From Flavobacterium sp. WC2421 (GTDB taxonomy: Bacteria > Bacteroidota > Bacteroidia > Flavobacteriales > Flavobacteriaceae): a stretch of DNA of 64,000 nt. Every line of letters starts with the position of its first letter. Positions within the stretch are counted from its first letter, which is position 1. The stretch covers positions 1,798,001 through 1,862,000 of the forward strand of contig NZ_CP162004.1 of the NCBI RefSeq assembly GCF_040822115.1, written 5' to 3'. The translations under genes and the position numbers were made by a program. The notes beneath the pieces were generated by a model. It ran no database searches and was not told the DNA's origin. It saw only the letters and a list, made by a program, of their open reading frames with translations. Of the stretch, positions 1 to 10,250 are shown piece by piece.

Positions 1-3000
1 ACTTAATGTTCCTCCACCTGAAGTAATTGACCAAGCAGCAGTAGTTGCTCCACCACCAATAGTCGCCCCTGATAAAGTTAGGGCAGATGGTGTTGCAGAT
101 TGGCATACAATATCTGGTCCTCCAGCATTTACAGTAGGTGACGCATTAATAGTAATCGTTCTTGTTGCACTAGTTGGAGAGCAGGCTGTTGGTGCATCTG
201 AAGTCAAAGTTAAAATTACATTTCCGCTATAATTTGCTACGGGGGTGTAAGTCACAGATGCTGGATTTGACGTAGGTGCTGATGATGATAATGATCCTCC
301 TCCAGAAGTGATCGACCAAGCTGCTGTTGTTGCTCCCCCTGAACGAGTTGCTCCAGATAGTGTAATGGCTGATGGGGTATTAGATTGACAAACGGTATCA
401 GGACCACCTGCAGTAACAATAGGAGTTTGGCTTACAGTTATAATTGCATTCCCTGTTGCGGATAAACTACAAGTTGGTGTAGCTGTATAAGCTACACTTG
501 TTAAAGAATAAGTTTTACTAGCAGAAAGTGTAGGTGTTGTTAATACAGCTGTTCCACTTGCGCCAATATTTATTGTCGAACTTCCAGCAATTCCAGTAAC
601 TGTGTAAGTAACAGTAGTGTTTGGCGTCGCGTTGAATGTGATGTTAGTAGTTGAACCAGAGCAAATTGTTGTAGTACCACCTATAGATGCCGTAACTGGA
701 GGTAAAACGGTAATTACCATTTGATCAGTTGAAACGGGGCAACTACCTTCTGCCCTTACAGTTGCGGTAAGGGTTACTGATCCGCCACTGGTTGCTATGG
801 CATTATTTATGGTGTAGGTCGCATTGGCTTTACCAGTATTCGAAAAACTTCCAGAGGGTGCGGACCATGTTAAATCATTATTAATATTAGTAGATCCACC
901 ACCAGTAGCTAACAGTGAAACTGTACTTGTTCCTGCACAAACTATTTGATCAACACCAGCATCTACATATCCAAAAGTCCCTACAGTTGCACTATAATTA
1001 GGGCTTGTACTTGATCCACAAGCATTTGTAGCAGTCACAGAAATGTTTTTAGTTCCAGTTGATTGTACACCTGCATCAACAACTATAGCCGTTGTTCCTT
1101 GACCAGAAGTAATGGTCCATCCAGCAGGTACATTCCAGGTGTAACTGGTCGCATTTGCAACAGCTGAAATAGAGTACATTAAACCATAGGCAATTGGACA
1201 TAGAGAACTAGATTGACCAACTGGAACAATTGGTATTCCAGGAGTGGCAGGAATACCTGAAAATACATTTATAGGTTGTGAGGCAGACACATTGCCACCG
1301 CAACCTCCTGTTATGGTATAGGTTATGTTGCAAGTTCCAGCTCCTGTAGCGGTAACAAGCCCTGTAGCATTAACAGTTGCAACCGAGTTGTTGCTACTGC
1401 TCCAAGTACCTGTACCACCACCTAAAATTACGGAATTGGCAGTAAAGCTTGTTGAGGTTGAAATACATAAATTACTGATTCCAGTAACGGAAGCAATACT
1501 TGCATTTGGATTTATAGTTATCGATTGTTGAGCTGTTTTAGTTCCTGAACATCCTCCTGAAATGGTGTAAATTATGTTTGAAGTTCCTGCGGAAACTCCA
1601 GTAACAACTCCAGTTGATGAATTAACTGTCGCTACAGCTGTATTGCTACTTGTCCAAGTTCCAGAACCACCACCTAGGACAACTGAGTTTGCCGCATAAG
1701 TTGTTGTTCCAGAAATACATATCGGACTGGCGCCACTAACGGAACTAATACTTGCATTTGGGGTTATGGTTATTGATTGTTGTGCAGTTTTAATTCCTGA
1801 ACAACCTCCTGAAATAGTGTAAATTATGTTTGAAGTTCCTGCTGAAACTCCTGTGACAACTCCAGTTGATGAATTAATTGTCGCTACAGCTGTATTTGAA
1901 CTGCTCCAAGCGCCAGTTCCACCACCTAAAACAACTGAGTTTGCGGCGTAGGTTGTTGTACCAGAAATGCAAATTGGACTTGTACCAGTAACGGAGCCAA
2001 TACTTGTATTTGGTGTAATTGTTAGTGTTTGCTGGGCAGATTTAGTTCCTGAACAACCTCCAGTTATGCTATAAATGATGTTGGTTGTCCCAGCAGCAAT
2101 TCCAGTAACTATACCTGTTGAAGAATCAACAGTAGCTACAGCGGTGTTACTACTACTCCAAGCCCCCGTTCCTCCACCGAGTACAATGGAATTTGCAGAA
2201 TAAGTGGTTGTTCCTGCAATACATATCGGACTTGTACCAGTTACGGAACTAATACTTGCATTTGGGGTTATGGTTATTGATTGTTGGGCAGTTTTAGTTC
2301 CTGAACAACCGCCACTGATAGTATAAACGATATTGCAATTCCCTGCTCCAATTCCAGTTACAAGACCTGATGAATTTACGGTAGCAATTGCTGCATTACT
2401 GCTACTCCAAGTTCCTGTTCCACCCCCGAGTGTAACTGAATTTGCAGTAAAAGTTGTTGTTCCGGAAATACATATTGGACTTGTCCCAGTAACTGAGGCA
2501 ATATTGGCATCGGGATTTATCGTTATTGATTGTTGGGCCGTTTTAGTACCTGAGCAACCACCAGTTATCGTGTAGATTATGTTTGAATTTCCTGCTGCTA
2601 TTCCAGTTACTAGGCCTGTAGTTGAATCTACTGTTGCTACAGCGGTATTAGAACTACTCCAAGCGCCAGTTCCACCGCCTAATATAACAGAGTTTGCTGA
2701 GTATGTTGTAGTACTACCAATGCATATTGCATTTGTTCCAGAAACTGAAGCAATACTTGCATTAGGTATAATAGTTACAGCCAGATTGCTTGCCGAACTT
2801 GTTCCACAGCTATTGCCCGCTGTAACACTTATATTACCATTTTGACCACTATTTCCAGTTGTTATGTTTATTGAAGTAGTTCCTTGTCCTCCAGTTATTG
2901 TCCATCCAGAAGGCACAGTCCAATTGTAAATAGTAGCATTTGTTACCGCTGCAATTGTATACGCCTGATTATTTAGTGTTGGACATTGCGTACTAATTCC

Positions 3001-4164
3001 CGATACAGCTAAAGGGGTAGTTGGTATTGCGGGATTAACTGTTATTGGGATGCTATTACTTGTAATTTTTGTTGGAGAAACGCAAATTGCGTTTGAAGTT
3101 AATTCTACAGTAACAACATCTCCATCAATTAAGGTGGTAGAGGAAAAATTAGGACTATTAATTCCAACGTTACTGTTGTTTATTTTCCATTGATAGAAAG
3201 GTGTACTTCCTCCGTTTATTGCTACTGCAGAAAAGTTGATATTGTTTCCTGGGCAGATTGTTGTTGATGAAGAAGAAATACTTATAGAAGGAGTTAATAG
3301 ATCATTAACAGTCATTGTAATTTGATTGCTAGTAGCGTTTACCGGAGCAGCACAGGTAGCATTAGAGGTTAAGACAACTGTTACTTTATCTGTATTAACT
3401 AATGACGATGAGGTGAAAGTTGCTGTCGAACTATTGGAACCGATGTTAGTTCCATTAATTTTCCATTGATATAAAGGAGATGTTCCTCCATTTGTAGGAT
3501 TAGCTGTAAAAGTCACAGATGTTCCAGCACATATATTACTACCTGGACTTACACCAATTGATACAGTTGGAACTGGAACTGAATTAACGATTACCGCTGT
3601 AGAAGCGCAGCTAGTAACGTTGCAAGACCCATTATAACGGACGTAATAAGTGGTATTACTTATAGGAGAAACTGTAATACTATTTCCAGTTCCTACGGCA
3701 ATGCCATTACAAGAACCCGAAAACCATTCAGCCATAGCTCCCGTACCTAGCGTACCTCCACTAACTGTTAGTGTAGTAGATTGCCCGTTGCAAATAGTAG
3801 TTATTCCAGAGATAGTTGTAGGAGCAACTGAAAGATTATTTACAGTTACGGTAGAAACATCTGCATATGTTATGTCGCAAACTGAAGCAGTATTTGAAGT
3901 AGCAAAAACGGAATAAATTGTAGTTATTGATGGCGATACTGTAAATGTGATATCTGAACCAGTTCCGGTTATAGGGCTTCCAATGTCAGAAGCTCCTATT
4001 CTTAATTGATAAGTCATAGTGATTTCACTATTTGACAAAATAATCGAAGCATTTTGACCAATACATATTACGTCATCTGAGAGGCTTCTTTCTAAACAAT
4101 CTTGTCCGAAACTGTGAAATGAAATGAAATAGAATATTATTATAAATAAGTATTTTTTTTTCAT
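1..4164 (-). CDS. Repeat-rich secreted adhesin-like protein (partial, C-terminus outside window)
   Basis: An uninterrupted minus-strand frame of 1388 codons starts at an ATG (4164) and runs off the left edge. It opens with a signal peptide (MKKKYLFIIIFYFISFHSFGQ). Next comes an Ig-like region with two related domains about 276 bp apart containing QWKINGTNIG / QWKINNSNVG. A PKD-like domain (WTVPSGWTI) follows, then six Big_2-like units of 83-84 residues (GGGTGAWSSSNTAVATV), a second PKD-like domain (WNVPAGWTI), and finally domains recurring every 285 bp with AGGPD and CQS. This all-beta multi-domain layout is typical of large flavobacterial surface or gliding adhesins exported by T9SS. The expected C-terminal sorting domain would lie outside the window, so the secretion route is inferred. 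The ligand is unknown. No TAnnTTTG promoter was seen directly upstream. Confidence 0.85.
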   Translation of the reverse strand, partial: MKKKYLFIIIFYFISFHSFGQDCLERSLSDDVICIGQNASIILSNSEITMTYQLRIGASDIGSPITGTGSDITFTVSPSITTIYSVFATSNTASVCDITYADVSTVTVNNLSVAPTTISGITTICNGQSTTLTVSGGTLGTGAMAEWFSGSCNGIAVGTGNSITVSPISNTTYYVRYNGSCNVTSCASTAVIVNSVPVPTVSIGVSPGSNICAGTSVTFTANPTNGGTSPLYQWKINGTNIGSNSSTATFTSSSLVNTDKVTVVLTSNATCAAPVNATSNQITMTVNDLLTPSISISSSSTTICPGNNINFSAVAINGGSTPFYQWKINNSNVGINSPNFSSTTLIDGDVVTVELTSNAICVSPTKITSNSIPITVNPAIPTTPLAVSGISTQCPTLNNQAYTIAAVTNATIYNWTVPSGWTITGGQGTTSINITTGNSGQNGNISVTAGNSCGTSSASNLAVTIIPNASIASVSGTNAICIGSTTTYSANSVILGGGTGAWSSSNTAVATVDSTTGLVTGIAAGNSNIIYTITGGCSGTKTAQQSITINPDANIASVTGTSPICISGTTTFTANSVTLGGGTGTWSSSNAAIATVNSSGLVTGIGAGNCNIVYTISGGCSGTKTAQQSITITPNASISSVTGTSPICIAGTTTYSANSIVLGGGTGAWSSSNTAVATVDSSTGIVTGIAAGTTNIIYSITGGCSGTKSAQQTLTITPNTSIGSVTGTSPICISGTTTYAANSVVLGGGTGAWSSSNTAVATINSSTGVVTGVSAGTSNIIYTISGGCSGIKTAQQSITITPNASISSVSGASPICISGTTTYAANSVVLGGGSGTWTSSNTAVATVNSSTGVVTGVSAGTSNIIYTISGGCSGTKTAQQSITINPNASIASVTGISNLCISTSTSFTANSVILGGGTGTWSSSNNSVATVNATGLVTATGAGTCNITYTITGGCGGNVSASQPINVFSGIPATPGIPIVPVGQSSSLCPIAYGLMYSISAVANATSYTWNVPAGWTITSGQGTTAIVVDAGVQSTGTKNISVTATNACGSSTSPNYSATVGTFGYVDAGVDQIVCAGTSTVSLLATGGGSTNINNDLTWSAPSGSFSNTGKANATYTINNAIATSGGSVTLTATVRAEGSCPVSTDQMVITVLPPVTASIGGTTTICSGSTTNITFNATPNTTVTYTVTGIAGSSTINIGASGTAVLTTPTLSASKTYSLTSVAYTATPTCSLSATGNAIITVSQTPIVTAGGPDTVCQSNTPSAITLSGATRSGGATTAAWSITSGGGSLSSSAPTSNPASVTYTPVANYSGNVILTLTSDAPTACSPTSATRTITINASPTVNAGGPDIVCQSATPSALTLSGATIGGGATTAAWSITSGGGTLS
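1283..2790 (-). repeat. Six tandem Big_2-like domain repeats, 249-252 bp each
   Basis: The landmark encoding the junction of each unit (GTKTAQQSITI or a variant) recurs at about 1283, 1532, 1784, 2036, 2288 and 2537. Steps are 249 or 252 bp. The 3-bp difference is one codon in the VNSS(T)G turn. The units remain close at DNA level, so recent duplication or gene conversion is likely. Every step is a multiple of three, so unit gain or loss keeps the reading frame. Confidence 0.85.
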
Positions 4165-4564
4165 GATATCAACATTTTGAATTAAACAATTTAGCAGTTT
4201 AATAAAATGTACATATAGTAGAGATATGGCTATTTTAGTAATTAAATAATTATAATGTAGTGGTGTTTTCCTTAAGAAATAAATCAATTATTTGCTATTT
4301 TTAACATTGATTTGTGTTTGTTTTGCTCTACTAGAATTGTGTTTTAAAATGCTAAAAAAAATGTATTTTAGGTGTTATATCTCTTAAAATTAAGCAATTA
4401 TAAACTTGTATTTGCCATAAAAAGCATATTTTCGATTAAAGTATTTTATCTCCCGATGAACTGCTTATTTTATACTATTTATATTGCTTTTTCCTGCAGA
4501 TTAAGATTTTATGAAGCAAAAAAAAACTGTCATAATAGACAGTTTTTTAATTTATTTTCAGGAA
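4165..4564. other. Intergenic gap between two large minus-strand surface-protein genes
   Basis: This 400-bp A+T-rich stretch holds the rho-independent terminator of the 4565-9118 gene near 4521-4548 and presumably the promoter of the adhesin. A 68-codon plus-strand frame at 4372-4578 has no recognisable features and runs through the terminator. I see nothing else. Confidence 0.6.
4521..4548 (-). terminator. Rho-independent terminator of the T9SS surface-protein gene
   Basis: Inverted arms AAAAAACTGTC (4521-4531) and GACAGTTTTTT (4538-4548) flank a 6-nt loop, 16 bp past the minus-strand stop codon. The run of A on the plus strand reads as a U tract on the minus-strand transcript. Confidence 0.8.
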
Positions 4565-7500
4565 TTATGGCACTATAATTTTTTTATTTATTTCTCCATC
4601 TGAAGTTTTAATTTTTACAATGTAAATACCGGAGCTTATTTTTTTAACTGGAAGTTGAATGTTTTGCCTATTTTGATTTTCTATATCCCAATTAATAATT
4701 GATTGACCAGATACATTGTATAAAGTTACTTTTTTAATAATTGTATGATCCGAATTGTTATAAATTTCGATACTATTCCTTTTTGGAAAATGAATGATAT
4801 TAATACTATCTACTTCTAGGTCTATATTGTTGTTACTATTATTAGTACTCAAAGTTTTATCAGTGAATCTTAATGAAAATCTATCGTTATACTCTCCGAT
4901 TGGGATCATCACTTCAAAGTTTTTATTTTTTATATCATGGTAGGTGTTATTAGAATTGTCATAGATAAATATATTTTGATTTTTTTCAAAATTCTCTAAG
5001 CTATCAATCATGAATACCACTTTTCCTTCAGTATCTGCTTTAACACCAATGGGGTAGGAACTATTTTTATCAAATGAACTTACACCTTGAATCACTAATT
5101 GATTTTCACCACACATAAAATACATATCATTTGGATACTCGTCAAAATTAAGTCCATCATAACCATAGTCCATTTCAATCGTTGCTTTTTCATCCATAAA
5201 GCCCAATAGTGTTTGGCGATGTGCAGTATTATTAGAATCAAATCCTAAACGAATTTTTTTATAATTCTTTTTTTCTGCTTTATCACTCTCATTATTGTTC
5301 CAATATTTGTCTTTGACAGGTTTTGTTTTGAACATTAAATTGGAAGTGCTTTCGTTTTCTTTAATAAAACCTCTTTGGCTGTTCTTGTAGGTTACAGTTG
5401 TTGCCGTTGATCCAATTTTTCCATTTACAAAAAAACTTTGTCCAACAGGGATATAACGATTTGGGATACTTCTAGTTGTAGTACCTAATCCACTTATGTA
5501 GTCCACACCAACAGACGTAGGAGGAACACCCCCCGTTAAATTCCTTTCTGCGTATCCTCCTTCATAGTCTCTAAGAATATGAGTATTGTTTGTTGTGTAG
5601 TGTTCCCAAAAATATAATGTTCCATCAATAGAAGCTGAATTATCATTTATAAAAGCATCTGCATCTAAGGCTGAAGGATAGGGATTTCCAGTTAGTAATA
5701 GTTGATCTGAACTAACAGTATTTGTCGCAATAGTTCCATTATTTGGTTTTCCTATAAAAGTATAGTTTTGAGTTGTTCCAGCAGCCCCACTTCCTTTGAG
5801 AGTAAAACCTTGTCCTACACGTAACGAACCTGTTTCGCCTATTTGAACCCAATTTGCGTAAGCATTTGCATAGTTATCAAATTTATATACCCAATAACGA
5901 GCTAAACTGATTGGAGAAGTTGGGGATCCATCATATCCACCTACCCAATTAATTGCTGTTGGTGTAGCTGCATTTGTCCCATCTTTTAAAACACCTCCAA
6001 CAGTATAATCGGTATTGTTAGCGGTTGTATTTATAGGGCTCACAGGCGAACTCCAGTAATTATAATTGTATTTATTTGATTGTCCTTGTTGGTCTCTTTC
6101 AAGTGATCCACTACTGGCAACATCCAAAATACTTCCTTCGGTTTGTATTAATTGTGATTTTCCAACTAGGTCTATTTTTCCATTTAATTTCAAATATTTC
6201 GAAACCTGTATTTTTGAATCATTTTCTGCACTTATGGTATTGCTATTCACTAGTAATCCTAAAACAGTTTTGTTACCTTTAGAAGTAATATAATGTGATG
6301 TTTTAACAATATTCCAGTCTATTCTTGTAGTTCCATCTATTGCTAAACTATTTGGGACATCCCAAACATCATAATAAGTCCAAGTATCATCTTGTGACCA
6401 ATCTTGATTGCTTATTCTTGAGGTATAAGGTAACGGAGCAGTATCTGGTTGTTGCGTACCAATATTTCTTAATTTCCCATTAATAGCTGATGTAGATTTA
6501 CCTACTACAAATCCGTTAACTACATCATTTACAGGATTCATTGGATAATAGCCATCTAAATTAGTCCAAGTTAAACCAGGAATATCTAGTGGTACAATTG
6601 CGCCTTTTACATTTCCTCCATTATTTTGGATCTCTTGATTCATCATTTGCCGAATTTGATCAACGGTCAATTCCACTTTCCAAATACGAAGTTCATCCAT
6701 CCATCCATTAAAATAGTTAAATGGAATACCACTACTTTGATCCATGGCTCCTAGAATACAATTAGCACTATTGTTTATTATAGGGTTAACACCTGCAACG
6801 GCTGTTTGCACAGGTATTCCGTCTATATATAATTTGTAATTTGAACCATTAAAAGTGACAGCAACATGATACCACCTATCTGTATTAATAGTAAAGTTTG
6901 AAGCTATTGTATTTCCATTATTCCAGTTAAAAGAGATAATGTTATTTACTAATTTTAAATCATAACCATCAGCTGTACTTGTACCAAGTCGTTTAGAAAA
7001 AATGGTTTGTTTATTTCCATTTGTTGCATTTGATTTGACCCAAGTCTCAATACTAAATGAACCTGTATTTAAGCCATAATTATTTTTAAAAGTTACATTA
7101 TCGTCAATTCCATCGAAATTCAAAATGTCGCAAGCAACAAATGTTACTAAAACGTCGTCTTTTGTATTAGCACAACCAGTGGTCCATCTTAGCAAATAAG
7201 CTCCTACATTAGGACTATAAAAGGTTGAGCTGGTGCTAGTATTATTAGAAAAGATCTCACCGCCACCAGCAGGACCACTAACGATGGACCAAGAACCAGT
7301 TGTTCCTGAAGTAGCGTTCAAGTTTACTTGTTCTCCACCACAAGAAACAATTTGGTCAGGACCTGCTAATGCTGTAAAACAAGGGCTTCCTGAATTATCC
7401 AAAGTTACAGTGGTAGGAGCCGTAATAGGAACCTGGCACCCTGAGGTGTTATCAAATCCTTTAAAAATGGCTTTATTAACGGCTACACCGGATACTGCTC

Positions 7501-9118
7501 CGGTTCCATTTATTGTACCACTAACTGAAATTACTGAGTTACAACTATTATTAACTATTATAGCACAATCTTCTGTGGCTTTTACTTTAAAAGTGATTGT
7601 TGCCAATAAAGTATTTTGGTCTGCTGGAAGTGGTAACGTACCCATGTCCCAAATTATAGAATGGCTAGTAGTATCATAATAAGGAAGATTTGGAGTTGTT
7701 ACACTCGCGTCTTTTGTACTAATAATACTTCCTACAATGAAATTGATTGTGTTTGAAATTGGAATTGTAACTAAATTATTGTTTATAGCTTCAGTACCCT
7801 TGTTTTTAATATTCAAAGTATAAGATATTTCTTGTCCTGGTAAAACAGAATAGGGTTGTGGCGGAGTGGTAACAGCGTTAATTGAATTGATTGCCATAAA
7901 TCCTTCTGGTTCTGGAATGTAGGTGTCTACGGACATGGCGAATCCAAATATGGTATACACTTCATACGTGGAACCAAATCTAAAGGTGGTAGAAGTTTGA
8001 TTGTTTCCAATAACTGTGTTTCCAGCATTAGGAACGGTAAACATACTGAAATCTACTCCCGTATTATTTTGTAAAATGGGGTTGCTTTTGCCTGCAGCAG
8101 GGACTGGAAAAATCGACGAATTAAAAAAGTTATTAGTGGTATTACCGGCATGATTTAAGGTCAAATAATTTGTCGCGTTGTAAACATTAGGGTCCGCATT
8201 AAGTTTTAGTACAGCTAAATAATCACTTCCAGAATTTGTAGCAACATCACCTTCAGCTGCCATTACACCAAGTTTCATATTAACTGGACCAGCACCTACA
8301 GTTGTAAATCCTGAAATAGGAATTGTTCCATATTCACCACCTCCAGAGCGTTGACCATTAACATATGCATAACCATCAAAAAGTGTGACTGCTCTACTTT
8401 TCATTGCCGAATTCTCGTAAATAACAATCATTACCCAACCACCTGAGTAACCAGGATTGTTGTTTGTCCCTTCTATTAAAGCAATATCGGCTACAGTATA
8501 TGCACCTGGTCCGTATGTTTTTACATAGTCTGTTATTTCTTGATAACCTATAAAAATACCACTCTCTGCCGATCCTGGGAAACGAATATCATAATCTGGA
8601 GCTTTAGGTTTTGCTGTAATAGCGGTATATGCAGCTGCACCTGGTCCTTTTATAGAAATAACTTTTTTATCATAGTTTTTTGTTACTGAGCCTTTTGTTA
8701 CTGAAAATGTTTCATTATTATCGTTAGATTTTCCTGTCCAGTAGAGTCCCGCGTAAACAATTTTTGAGCAATTTTGGCTAGAGCTATTTTCTCCTGAATT
8801 CGAGAGTTCGAGGGTAGCCATAGAAGAATTTAAAGTATTGGAATCACCATCAATATCGACGTATTTCATCGAATTCCCTTCATTATTTGTTGTATTGTTA
8901 TAATTTGTAAGGGTCAAATTTGTGTTGCCCAACATGGTGAAATCACCTTTTAGATTATATACAGTAGTACCAGGCGTTGCGGATGAAGTTCTTTGTGTAA
9001 AATTGACTTGAGGTGATGTCAATGATTGTGCCTTCATATCAATAGATACCGTCAATAGTAATGAAATTATTACTATTGGTAAATTTAAAATTATGTTTTT
9101 AAAGTAAAGTTTTCTCAT
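4565..9118 (-). CDS. Large T9SS-secreted protein with LamG-like domain and type A sorting domain
   Basis: This protein has 1517 residues from the ATG at 9118; a GTG 21 bp upstream is in frame but less likely. The N-terminus is MRKLYFKNIILN followed by a hydrophobic signal segment ending near MKAQS. Around residues 415-540 lies a DUF11-like domain (ISYTLNIKNKGTEA). A concanavalin/LamG-like domain covers roughly 665-830 (LNFDGIDDNVTF, FSIETWVKS, WMDELRIWKVEL). The last ~80 residues look like a T9SS type A sorting domain (VTLYNVSGQSI, SSGIYIVKIKTSDG, KKIIVP). Cell-surface or secreted location is therefore well supported. LamG domains often bind glycans or proteins, but the ligand is unknown. A decayed paralogue of part of the C-terminal half lies just upstream. 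A candidate promoter is at 9236-9243 and a terminator at 4521-4548. Confidence 0.88.
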   Translation of the reverse strand: MRKLYFKNIILNLPIVIISLLLTVSIDMKAQSLTSPQVNFTQRTSSATPGTTVYNLKGDFTMLGNTNLTLTNYNNTTNNEGNSMKYVDIDGDSNTLNSSMATLELSNSGENSSSQNCSKIVYAGLYWTGKSNDNNETFSVTKGSVTKNYDKKVISIKGPGAAAYTAITAKPKAPDYDIRFPGSAESGIFIGYQEITDYVKTYGPGAYTVADIALIEGTNNNPGYSGGWVMIVIYENSAMKSRAVTLFDGYAYVNGQRSGGGEYGTIPISGFTTVGAGPVNMKLGVMAAEGDVATNSGSDYLAVLKLNADPNVYNATNYLTLNHAGNTTNNFFNSSIFPVPAAGKSNPILQNNTGVDFSMFTVPNAGNTVIGNNQTSTTFRFGSTYEVYTIFGFAMSVDTYIPEPEGFMAINSINAVTTPPQPYSVLPGQEISYTLNIKNKGTEAINNNLVTIPISNTINFIVGSIISTKDASVTTPNLPYYDTTSHSIIWDMGTLPLPADQNTLLATITFKVKATEDCAIIVNNSCNSVISVSGTINGTGAVSGVAVNKAIFKGFDNTSGCQVPITAPTTVTLDNSGSPCFTALAGPDQIVSCGGEQVNLNATSGTTGSWSIVSGPAGGGEIFSNNTSTSSTFYSPNVGAYLLRWTTGCANTKDDVLVTFVACDILNFDGIDDNVTFKNNYGLNTGSFSIETWVKSNATNGNKQTIFSKRLGTSTADGYDLKLVNNIISFNWNNGNTIASNFTINTDRWYHVAVTFNGSNYKLYIDGIPVQTAVAGVNPIINNSANCILGAMDQSSGIPFNYFNGWMDELRIWKVELTVDQIRQMMNQEIQNNGGNVKGAIVPLDIPGLTWTNLDGYYPMNPVNDVVNGFVVGKSTSAINGKLRNIGTQQPDTAPLPYTSRISNQDWSQDDTWTYYDVWDVPNSLAIDGTTRIDWNIVKTSHYITSKGNKTVLGLLVNSNTISAENDSKIQVSKYLKLNGKIDLVGKSQLIQTEGSILDVASSGSLERDQQGQSNKYNYNYWSSPVSPINTTANNTDYTVGGVLKDGTNAATPTAINWVGGYDGSPTSPISLARYWVYKFDNYANAYANWVQIGETGSLRVGQGFTLKGSGAAGTTQNYTFIGKPNNGTIATNTVSSDQLLLTGNPYPSALDADAFINDNSASIDGTLYFWEHYTTNNTHILRDYEGGYAERNLTGGVPPTSVGVDYISGLGTTTRSIPNRYIPVGQSFFVNGKIGSTATTVTYKNSQRGFIKENESTSNLMFKTKPVKDKYWNNNESDKAEKKNYKKIRLGFDSNNTAHRQTLLGFMDEKATIEMDYGYDGLNFDEYPNDMYFMCGENQLVIQGVSSFDKNSSYPIGVKADTEGKVVFMIDSLENFEKNQNIFIYDNSNNTYHDIKNKNFEVMIPIGEYNDRFSLRFTDKTLSTNNSNNNIDLEVDSINIIHFPKRNSIEIYNNSDHTIIKKVTLYNVSGQSIINWDIENQNRQNIQLPVKKISSGIYIVKIKTSDGEINKKIIVP

Positions 9119-9235
9119 AGTAGTTTGGGTCTTAAACACAATGAATATTTATCTTAACTTCCTAAAAAAAAAAACTGAAAAAAGTAGGTAGTATTAAATA
9201 GTTTTATAGCAAGGTTAATTTAAAAAAATCTGAAT

Positions 9236-9243
9236 CAAATATA
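9236..9243 (-). promoter_or_regulatory. Candidate -7 element (TATATTTG) for the T9SS surface-protein gene
   Basis: CAAATATA on the plus strand reads TATATTTG on the minus strand, an exact match to the Bacteroidota TAnnTTTG motif. It lies about 118 bp before the ATG at 9118. Confidence 0.5.
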
Positions 9244-9657
9244 ATTTATTTGTTTTTGTTTTTACGTTTTTACGCACATTTTACCGACTAAATACATGAA
9301 AATTAATAATTAGTAAGTATTTTCTTTAAAATAAATATATACTATACCTGTGGTTTTACATAAAAAATAATTCTAAATGAATAGAATAAAGTATGTTTTA
9401 AGGAATCTATTTAGGGAATTATGATTTTTACTTTAAGTCTACTGAATTATGAATTTTCGAAATATATAATCTGTTACTTATTTTTTTTATTGGTACCTGT
9501 ATTATTTTTCGCATTGATTTTTAATATTTCAATTAGTGATTAATTGACCTGTTGCGCGAAAAAAAATTACTTTTTTAAAACTAGAATCTGCTTTTACTCT
9601 AATTGGGTAAATTAAATTTGGATTATAAAAGAGTTCGAATTGAATTATTAATTAATT
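9244..9657. other. A+T-rich gap without a recognisable gene
   Basis: Apart from the promoter at 9236-9243, the stretch from 9119 to the pseudogene at 9658 shows no open frame, RNA or clear repeat that I can support. It may contain further unrecognisable decay of the neighbouring paralogue. Confidence 0.5.
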
Positions 9658-10130
9658 TTCTCCATTCATAAAGCCTAGTAAGCCTTTAAGGTGGATCGTA
9701 TTATTAGAGTCAAATCCTAAACGTATTTACTAATACTTAAGTTTTTTAATTTTGTCATCTGTATTATTGTACCAAAAAAAAGTCATTTGCTGTCTTATTT
9801 TTGTACATAATATTGGAGGCAACATTACCTTCTTTAATAAAATAGCTTTGAGAGTTCTTAGATGTTATTGTTTCACCAGAAGCACTGTCATTTACAAAAA
9901 AAAACCGTGGCCAACTGGAATAAATTAATTTAGAATGTTTCTTGTAGTTGTACCTAAGCCAGTAAAATAATCAATACCAATTGAGGTAAGAGGGACTCCT
10001 CCTTTTAAATTTATTTCAGCGTATCCACCTTCATAATCTCTTAAAAGAGGAGTGCCGTTTGATGGGGAATATTACCAAAACATATAATGTTACGTCTATT
10101 GAAGTTGAGTTAACGTTTATAAATGCTTTA
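9658..10130 (-). pseudogene. Decayed internal fragment of a paralogue of the 4565-9118 surface protein
   Basis: Translated on the minus strand in shifting frames, this stretch gives KAFINVNSTSIDVTLY, LLRDYEGGYAEINLKGGVP, SIGIDYFTGLGTTTRNI, NSQSYFIKEGN and LGFDSNNTIHLKGLLGFM. They match, in the same order, DAFINDNSASIDGTLY, ILRDYEGGYAERNLTGGVP, SVGVDYISGLGTTTRSI, NSQRGFIKENE and LGFDSNNTAHRQTLLGFM of the intact neighbour, encoded at about 5192-5660. At least two in-frame stops and several frameshifts separate the blocks. Neither the N-terminal part nor the terminal sorting domain is recognisable. It is a relic of a second copy, not an expressed gene. Confidence 0.88.
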
Positions 10131-10250
10131 GTTTTCTATTTAATATTATTAAATATTTAATTATTCTTTTTTTTTAATGTTATTTTTTTAAGGAGTGTTG
10201 TTTTTATGTGTTATTTTTATATATTTAACAATATTTGTAAATTATATATT

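Noticed and set aside
1283..2790. Possible CRISPR-like array
   Set aside because: The repeats are ~250 bp coding units without short spacers; no cas genes are present in the window.
1325..2845. Plus-strand frames across the adhesin repeats
   Set aside because: They are antisense shadows of the Big_2 repeat units: hydrophobic low-complexity translations recurring with the repeat period, while the minus strand is open for all 1388 codons.
4372..4578. 68-codon plus-strand frame
   Set aside because: It runs through the terminator of the minus-strand gene and into that gene's 3' end, with no family resemblance.
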